64,000 nucleotides of DNA from Streptomyces sp. SAJ15 (lineage in GTDB: Bacteria; Actinomycetota; Actinomycetes; Streptomycetales; Streptomycetaceae), in the NCBI RefSeq assembly GCF_007595705.1, contig NZ_NISY01000018.1, positions 1-64,000 on the forward strand. The letters are read 5' to 3'. The position numbers were made by a program, and so were the translations under genes. The notes under the pieces were generated by a model that was not told where the DNA came from, made no database searches, and saw only the letters and a program-made list of their open reading frames with translations. Shown in pieces: positions 57,419 to 64,000 of this stretch; the first letter of the stretch is position 1; every line of letters starts with the position of its first letter.

Positions 57419-58663
57419 ATGAGGCAGTCCCCTCCCCCGGCGACGGCGCACCGGGTGGCCCTCGTCGCCCTGCTCGCCGCCCTGCTCCTGACGCTCCACG
57501 GCACCCCGCCCGCCCACGCGGCGACGCCGTCGGAAGCCTCACCCGAATCCGCGTCGAAGTCCGTGTCGAAGTCCGCGTCCGCCCCCGCTTCGGCCTGCGC
57601 CCTGCGCGGCACCACCGGATGGACCGACGAGGGCCACGGCACCGACTACTCCGTGTTCCAGCGCCCCAAGGGGACGAAGAAGGTCGGCATGATCTTCGTG
57701 GACTTCCCCGACGCGCCCGCCACCGAGACCCCCGCTTCCAGCGCGGCACAGATCACGCCCGGCACCGACTGGCTGTGGTACGCCTCCTACGGGAAGACCT
57801 GGCTGGACATCACCCAGCACCGGCGCTGGGTGCGGATGCCGCACACGTCGACGGACTACGGCTTCGAGCGCGGCCTCACCCACGAGACGCACGAGGCGTA
57901 CATCAAGGACGCCGTGGCCGCGGCCGACCGCGGTGTGGACTTCTCCGGCTACGACATGGTGTACGTCGTGGCGACGAAGAACGCGCCGGCCATCTCCTTC
58001 ACGCCCACCTACCTCCACGAGCCCGGCACGGCGGGCGTGGTCGCCGACGGCAAGCGGATCAAGTGGGCGGTGACCTTCGGCCAGGACATGTGGCACTGGG
58101 GACCGAAACTGGTGGCTCACGAGACCGCCCACACCTTCGGCCTGCCGGACCTGTACGCGTTCGACGGCGCCGACGCCCACCGTCACGTCGGCGGCTGGGA
58201 CGTGATGGGCCTGATAGGTGGCGCCGGACCGCAGTACTTCGCCTGGCACTCGTGGAAGCTCGGCTGGACCGCCGACAGGCAGGTGCGCTGCCGGGCCTCG
58301 GCGGGCAGCGACACGGTGCGCCTGACCTCGGTCGCCTACCGCGGTGGCACCAAGATGGCGGTGGTCCGCACCGGTCCCACCACCGCGTACGTCGTCGAGT
58401 CGAGGCGAGCGGTCCAGGCGGACTCGGAGGTCTGCTCGACCGGCGCGCTGGTCTACAGGGTCGACTCCTCCGTCCAGACCGGCGAGGGCCCGATCCGGGT
58501 GATGGACGCCAAGCCAACCGCCACCCCCGCCGAGGGCTGCCGCCCGCTGGACGACGCGCCGTACCAGGTCGGTGAGTCCTTCAGCGACCCCGCCGCGGGG
58601 GTGAGGATCGAGGTCCTGAGCGCGGACGGCTCCGGCGACACGGTCCGTATCACCAGGTCGTAG
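57419..58663 (+). CDS. Secreted M6-type (immune inhibitor A-like) metalloprotease
   Basis: 414 residues with a signal peptide (ATAHRVALVALLAALLLTLHG, cut near AHAA) and a Ser/Ala-rich pro-region with SKSVSKSAS repeats. The catalytic zinc motif is KLVAHETAHTFGLPDLYAF (HExxH with a downstream Asp), and a met-turn-like GGWDVMGLIGG follows. MIFVDFPDAPA and YGKTWLDITQHRRWVRMP fit M6 peptidases, though it is shorter than immune inhibitor A. ATG at 57419 with GGAGG 11 bases upstream; ATG at 57401 is an in-frame alternative. Likely controlled by the divergent LysR gene. Confidence 0.8.
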   Translation: MRQSPPPATAHRVALVALLAALLLTLHGTPPAHAATPSEASPESASKSVSKSASAPASACALRGTTGWTDEGHGTDYSVFQRPKGTKKVGMIFVDFPDAPATETPASSAAQITPGTDWLWYASYGKTWLDITQHRRWVRMPHTSTDYGFERGLTHETHEAYIKDAVAAADRGVDFSGYDMVYVVATKNAPAISFTPTYLHEPGTAGVVADGKRIKWAVTFGQDMWHWGPKLVAHETAHTFGLPDLYAFDGADAHRHVGGWDVMGLIGGAGPQYFAWHSWKLGWTADRQVRCRASAGSDTVRLTSVAYRGGTKMAVVRTGPTTAYVVESRRAVQADSEVCSTGALVYRVDSSVQTGEGPIRVMDAKPTATPAEGCRPLDDAPYQVGESFSDPAAGVRIEVLSADGSGDTVRITRS

Positions 58664-58680
58664 GCGGTTCCGCAGACACG

Positions 58681-58713
58681 GGTGCCCTGGATCCCAGTGG
58701 GATCCAGGGCACC
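58681..58713. terminator. Bidirectional hairpin terminator
   Basis: GGTGCCCTGGATCCC (58681-58695) and GGGATCCAGGGCACC (58699-58713) are perfect 15-bp arms with an AGT loop. It sits between the convergent protease stop (58663) and the end of the ABC importer operon (58721). Confidence 0.88.
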
Positions 58714-58720
58714 GCGTCGT

Positions 58721-59730
58721 TCAGAGCCCCTCGGGGAAGTGGCAGGCGACCTCCCTGGCCTCGCCCGGACGCGCGATCCGCAGCAACGGGGCCTCGGTCC
58801 GGCAGATGCCCTGGGCCTTGGGACACCGCGGGTGGAAGGTGCAGCCCGGTGGGGGAGCGGCCGGGCTGGGAGGGTCGCCGAGCAGGGTGATCCGCTCGCG
58901 GCTCCGCTCGGCCGCCGGGTCCGGCAGCGGCACGGCGGACAGCAGGGCCCGGGTGTAGGGGTGGGCCGGGGCCGCGTACACCCGCGCCTTGTCGCCGATC
59001 TCCACGATGCGGCCCAGATACATCACCGCCACTCGGTCGCAGACCCGCTTGACCACCGACAGGTCGTGGGCGATGAAGAGGTAGGCGAGGCCGAGCTCGC
59101 GCTGGAGCCGCTCCATGAGGTTGACGATCTGGGCCTGTACGGAGACGTCGAGGGCGGAGACCGGCTCGTCGGCCACCACCAGGCGGGGGCTGGTGGCCAG
59201 TGAGCGGGCGATGCCGATGCGCTGGGCCTGCCCGCCGGAGAACTCGTGCGGATAGCGGTCGATGTGCTCGGGGATGAGCCCGACCAGCTCCATCAGCTCC
59301 ACCGAGCGCTTGCGGGCCTGCGCCGCCGAACTGCCCTGCACCATGAGGGGGTCGGAGATGATCCGGGCCACCGTCTGGCGCGGGTTGAGGGACGAGTGCG
59401 GGTCCTGGAAGACCATCTGCAGGTCCCTGCGCAGGGGTTTGAGCGTGCGCTGCGTCAGATGGCTGATGTCGCGTCCGTCGTACGTGATGGAGCCGGAGGT
59501 GGGTTCCAGGAGCCGGACGATGAGGCGGCCCGTGGTGGACTTGCCGCAACCGGACTCGCCGACCAGGCCCAGGGTCTCACCGGCCGCGACGTCGAAGCTG
59601 ACGCCGTCGACGGCCCGGACCGGGGCTGAGCGGGCCCGTCTTCCGGGGAACTCCATCGTCACGTCGCGCAGGGAGAGCAAGGGCCGGGTGACCGTGGCGG
59701 TGGCGGTGGCGGTGGCAGGGGCGGTGGTGG

Positions 59731-59734
<4 letters not shown>
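58721..59734 (-). CDS. Peptide/nickel-type ABC importer ATPase 2 (DppF/OppF-like)
   Basis: 337 residues. Walker A GLVGESGCGKSTTGRLIVRLL (about 53-73), Q-loop QMVFQDPHSSLNPRQT, ABC signature FSGGQAQRIGIARSLA, Walker B LVVADEPVSALDVS and the H-loop IAHDLSVVKRV. The C-terminal oligopeptide-transporter extension (PGCTFHPRCPKAQGICR) has the Cys residues that can hold a 4Fe-4S cluster in this family. Start overlaps the preceding stop (ATGA). Last gene of the leftward importer operon. Confidence 0.93.
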
Positions 59735-60782
<1,048 letters not shown>

Positions 60783-60783
<1 letters not shown>

Positions 60784-61769
60784 CAGTACCTCACTCGCGG
60801 ATCGATGACGGCGTACAGCAGGTCGACCGCCAGGTTGGCGACGACGATGAAGGTGGCGGCGAGGAGCGTCACGCCGAGGATCACCGGCTGGTCGCCGCTG
60901 GACAGCGCGCCGTAGAAGAGCCGTCCGATGCCGGGGAGCCCGAAGATGGACTCGGTGATCACCGCACCGGCGAGGAGGCCGCCCAGGTCCATGCCGAAGA
61001 TGGTCAGGATGGGGGTCATCCCGGCGCGCAGCCCGTGCTTGACGACGACGGTGCGGCGCGGCAGGCCCTTGGCGCGGGCCGTGCGAATGTACGGCTCCGC
61101 CATCGTCTCGATCATCGAACTGCGGCTCTGCCGCGCGTACATGGCCGCGTACAGGACGGCCAGCGCCAGCCAGGGCAGCAGCAGGTTCGACGCCCAGTCC
61201 ACCGGATCCTCGCCGAAGGGCACATAGCTCGGGTAGGGCAGCAGCCCGGCCGTCCGGATCACCCCGTAGATCAGCATCATCGAGGTGAAGTAGACGGGTA
61301 GCGAGGCGGCGGCGACAGCGCCGACCATCAGGGCCTTGTCGACGAGGGTGCCCTTGCGCAGGGCCGCGACGACACCCGCGGACAGACCGAGGGTCAGCCA
61401 CACCACGGCGGCGCCCAGGGCCAGCGAGGCGGAGACCGGGAGACGGTCCATCAGCAGGTCCCAGACGGACTCGCTGTTCTCGTAGGAGTAGCCCAGGCAC
61501 GGGAACTCGCAGTGCAGCTCGTACTGGCCGGTTCCCATGGTGCGGCCGGTGAAGATCCCGGTGACGAAGTCCATGAACTGCCGCCACAACGGCTGGTCGA
61601 GCCCCATGTGCTCGCGGATCGCCGCCAGCCGCTCGGAGCTGCACGACTTGCCGCAGGCCGCGGCGGCCGGGTCGGACGGCAGGACGTAGAAGATGGTGAA
61701 GGTGACGGCGGCGATGGCGATGAGCACGCCGGTCACCCCGAGCAGCCGGCGCACGATGTAGACGGTCAT
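60783..61769 (-). CDS. Peptide/nickel-type ABC importer permease (DppB/OppB-like)
   Basis: 328 residues with six membrane helices. Typical N-terminus MTVYIVRRLLGVTGVLIAIA and the coupling (EAA) loop YIRTARAKGLPRRTVVVKHGLR near the C-terminus. The periplasmic region has extra cysteines (ACGKSCSSE, HCEFPCLGY), which is common in actinobacterial members. ATGA overlap with the upstream permease indicates coupled translation. Confidence 0.92.
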
Positions 61770-62710
61770 GTGCGACTCCCTCGCGGGTCCAGGACGTCCC
61801 GCAGCGCGTCGCCGAGCAGCGTGAACGCGAGCACGGTGAGGAAGAGACAGGTGCTCGGGATGACGAAGTACATGGGGTCGGTGTCGTAGAAGTTGACGCT
61901 CTCGGCGATCATCTGGCCCCAGGAGGGGGTGGGCGGGCGGACGCCGACGCCCAGATAGCTCAGCGCCGCCTCGGTGGAGATCATCCCCGGGATGATCAGG
62001 GTGGTGTACGCGATGACGGGTCCGGCGACGCCCGGGAGGATGTCGCGGGTCAGGATCCGCCAGGGGCCGGAGCCGCCGACGCGGGCGGCATCGACGTACT
62101 CGCGGTGTTTGAGCGAGAGGGTCTGGCCGCGCACCACGCGGGCGATGCCGGGCCAGCCGAACAGGCCGATGACCGCGATCATCAACACGATCCGGTTGAC
62201 GTCCCGCGCCACCGACATCATCGCGATCATGAAGATGAGCGACGGGAAGGACATGGTGAGGTCCATCAGCCGGGACAGGACCCTGTCGGTGCGACCGCCG
62301 AAGTAGCCCGCGGCGATCCCGGCGGCGGTGCCGGTGACGACGACGATCGCGGTGGCGGCGACGGCGATGAGCAGCGAGACCTGGGCGCCGTGCACGACCC
62401 GGGCGAACAGGTCGCGGCCGGTGACGGGTTCCACGCCGAGCCAGTGGTCGGCGGAGACCCCGCCGAGCGGGCCGATCGGCTGCCCGCCCAGGTAGGGATC
62501 GACCGCGGTCTTGTCGAACTCCTCGGGCGACCAGCCGCCCAGCCTGCTGAGCAGCGGGGCGGCTACCGCCATGACCGCGAAGAGCGCGATCACGACGAGG
62601 GAGATCTTCACGGAGGTGCGCCGGCTCAGCTCCCGGCGGGCGAGCTGCCAGGGGCCGCTGCCCGCCGCGGCGGCCCCGGCGGCCGGGGTGTCGAGTGTCG
62701 TGGTGGCCAT
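61766..62710 (-). CDS. Peptide/nickel-type ABC importer permease (DppC/OppC-like)
   Basis: 314 residues. An OppC N-terminal segment (WQLARRELSRRTSVKISLVVIALFAVMAVAAPLL) precedes six helices and the conserved HWLGVEPVTGRDLFARVVHGAQVSL. The coupling loop YVDAARVGGSGPWRILTRDILP and SYLGVGVRPPTPSWGQMI are present. It lies 8 bases after the binding-protein stop. Gene order is binding protein, C-type, B-type, D-type, F-type, so the two permeases are swapped relative to the textbook dpp order. Confidence 0.92.
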   Translation of the reverse strand: MATTTLDTPAAGAAAAGSGPWQLARRELSRRTSVKISLVVIALFAVMAVAAPLLSRLGGWSPEEFDKTAVDPYLGGQPIGPLGGVSADHWLGVEPVTGRDLFARVVHGAQVSLLIAVAATAIVVVTGTAAGIAAGYFGGRTDRVLSRLMDLTMSFPSLIFMIAMMSVARDVNRIVLMIAVIGLFGWPGIARVVRGQTLSLKHREYVDAARVGGSGPWRILTRDILPGVAGPVIAYTTLIIPGMISTEAALSYLGVGVRPPTPSWGQMIAESVNFYDTDPMYFVIPSTCLFLTVLAFTLLGDALRDVLDPRGSRT

Positions 62711-62718
62711 GGCGGGGT

Positions 62719-63999
62719 TCAGCCCTCGCTCTTGGAGGGGTCCTTGAGGCCGACCGAGGCGTAGTCGAGCTGGCCGCCGAAGGACGTCTGCCCGTACGCG
62801 CCCGCGATGTTGGTGCCCACCACCAGCGGCCAGCGCCGCACCAGGACCGGGACGGCGGGGGCCTTGGCGAGGATCTCGCCGTCCAGCTCCCGCCAGGCTT
62901 CCGCGGCCTTCCCGGCATCGGTCATCGCGGCGATCTCGTCCATCCGCCGCATGGTCGCCTTGTCGCGGAAGAGCGAGTGGTTGCCGGTGTTGCCCTTCTC
63001 CTTGATGTGGCGGCCGTCGAAGACGAACGGCAGGAAGGTGGAGCCGGACGGGTAGTCGGGGCACCAGCCGGTGTACACCATGTCGGTGCGGTTGGTCGTG
63101 TCGCCGATGGTGGTGTAGAAGGCGGCCGGGTCGACCGTCTCGATGGTCACCTTGATACCGGCCTTGCCCAGGGCCTGCTGGATGGCCTCGGCGCGGCCCT
63201 TGTCGCCGTTGGACACGGTCATCTTCGTGGTGAAGCCGCCCGGCTTTCCGGCCTGCTTCAACAGCTCCTTGGCCTTGTCGACGTCGCCGGTGACGGGGAT
63301 CTTGAGCGTGTCGGGCTGCTTGCCGTCGAAGAGGGTGGCGGGCATGTAGGCGGTGGAGGCGTTGTTGAAGGCGGGGCCGCCGGAGGAGTTGACCACGATC
63401 TCCTTGTCGAGGGCGTACTGCACGGCCTGACGGACCTTCATGTCGTCGAAGGGGGCGCGGCCGGTGTGCATCTGCACCATGTCGGTGCAGTTGGTCGACT
63501 CGGCGAGCAGCCGCTTGCGCACCGCGGCGTTGGGCAGCACCTTGACCCCGCTCTCCGGCCGCAGCGCGTACCACGAGACGGCGGAGGCGTCCGCGCCCTG
63601 GCTGGCGATCATCCGGTCGTCGATCTGGTTGTGCTTGAGCCCCATGACCATGACCAGCTTGTCCGGGTACGCCTTGCGTATCCCGTCCGTCTTGGGGTCC
63701 CAGTGGGGGTTGCGGACCAGGACGAGCTTCTTGTTGCGCTGGTACGTCTGGATCTTGTACGGGCCCGAGGAGAACGGGCGGCTGTCGTACCTGGGCCCGG
63801 TGTCCCTCTTCTTGGGCACCGGCGCGAAGGTGGGCATCACCGTGGCGTTGGCGAACTCGGCGAAGGGCTTGCGAAGTTCGAAGACGATCGTGCGGTCGTC
63901 CGGCGTCTTGATGGAGTCGAGGTGCTCGCCGTCGGCCGGTCCTCTGTAGCCCTCGGCACCCTTGAGGTAGCGGGCCGCGTAGTCGGCGCCGCCGTACAG
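62719..63999 (-). CDS. Family 5 solute-binding protein, N-terminus outside window
   Basis: At least 426 residues; the frame is open to the right edge, so the signal peptide and first lobe are not visible. The SBP_bac_5 pattern is clear: GADYAARYLKGAEGYRGPAD, TPDDRTIVFELRKPFAEFAN, SSGPYKIQTYQRNKKLVLVRNPHWDPK, DMKVRQAVQYALDKE and KELLKQAGKPGGFTTKMTV. It delivers peptides or similar ligands to the downstream permease-ATPase complex. It is collinear with the extracellular half of the kinase at 5.1-8.3 kb, for example xVPKxxDTGxRY and SGPYxxxxY...LVLVRNPxW. Confidence 0.9.
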   Translation of the reverse strand: MYGGADYAARYLKGAEGYRGPADGEHLDSIKTPDDRTIVFELRKPFAEFANATVMPTFAPVPKKRDTGPRYDSRPFSSGPYKIQTYQRNKKLVLVRNPHWDPKTDGIRKAYPDKLVMVMGLKHNQIDDRMIASQGADASAVSWYALRPESGVKVLPNAAVRKRLLAESTNCTDMVQMHTGRAPFDDMKVRQAVQYALDKEIVVNSSGGPAFNNASTAYMPATLFDGKQPDTLKIPVTGDVDKAKELLKQAGKPGGFTTKMTVSNGDKGRAEAIQQALGKAGIKVTIETVDPAAFYTTIGDTTNRTDMVYTGWCPDYPSGSTFLPFVFDGRHIKEKGNTGNHSLFRDKATMRRMDEIAAMTDAGKAAEAWRELDGEILAKAPAVPVLVRRWPLVVGTNIAGAYGQTSFGGQLDYASVGLKDPSKSEG

Positions 64000-64000
64000 G

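Overview
The window is high-GC actinobacterial DNA, almost certainly from a Streptomyces chromosome. The signs are G/C-ending codons, GTG and TTG starts with GGAGG-type ribosome binding sites, ECF41, MocR and WYL regulators, XRE-STAND-WD40 and WXG-like proteins, many secreted proteins, and a few rare TTA (bldA-type) codons. It reads as accessory or chromosome-arm DNA: IS remnants, several truncated genes, paralogue pairs and defence-like genes. No rRNA, tRNA, CRISPR array or replication origin was seen.

Layout. 0-2.2 kb: the tail of an IS481-type transposase abutting an APC permease. 2.5-8.3 kb: two tandem secreted HAF-type repeat proteins and a Ser/Thr kinase fused through one membrane segment to an OppA/DppA-type solute-binding domain; all three carry one in-frame TTA codon. 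8.3-16.7 kb: a luciferase-like oxidoreductase, a MocR regulator divergent from a DUF885/LysE pair, a DUF523 protein, and an ECF41 sigma factor with a flavin oxidoreductase. 17-22.4 kb: archease-RtcB, a universal stress protein and a Ktr/Trk potassium-uptake pair. 22.7-26.5 kb: a three-gene operon resembling WXG100/type VII substrates. 26.5-28.8 kb: a resistance-gene graveyard with an erythromycin-esterase-like gene, then a vat-type acetyltransferase and a TetR regulator that have both lost their 5' ends at one junction.

29-51 kb is the most interesting stretch and looks like a conflict or signalling island. It holds a HelD-like helicase, a two-transmembrane SLATT/DUF4231-like protein in operon with a TIR-WD40 protein, a secreted propeller-like protein, an XRE-STAND-WD40 protein built on the same membrane-plus-WD40 chassis as the TIR protein, a gutted lipase-like pseudogene, and a WYL regulator. 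It ends with a translationally coupled pair: a small helical protein whose C-terminus carries VQSG in a motif that matches the VQIG-containing N-terminus of the adjacent STAND-TPR protein. This resembles the RHIM-type amyloid signalling logic of NLR/effector pairs and is the best candidate for an undescribed system.

51-58.7 kb: a MarR regulator and a second enolase separated by four contiguous 13-bp palindromic units, then secreted enzymes (GH5 glycosidase, EEP-type nuclease/phosphatase, M6-type metalloprotease with a divergent LysR gene). 58.7-64 kb: a peptide/nickel-type ABC importer operon, in transcription order binding protein, permease, permease, ATPase, ATPase. Its binding protein runs off the right edge and is homologous to the sensor half of the kinase at 5-8 kb.
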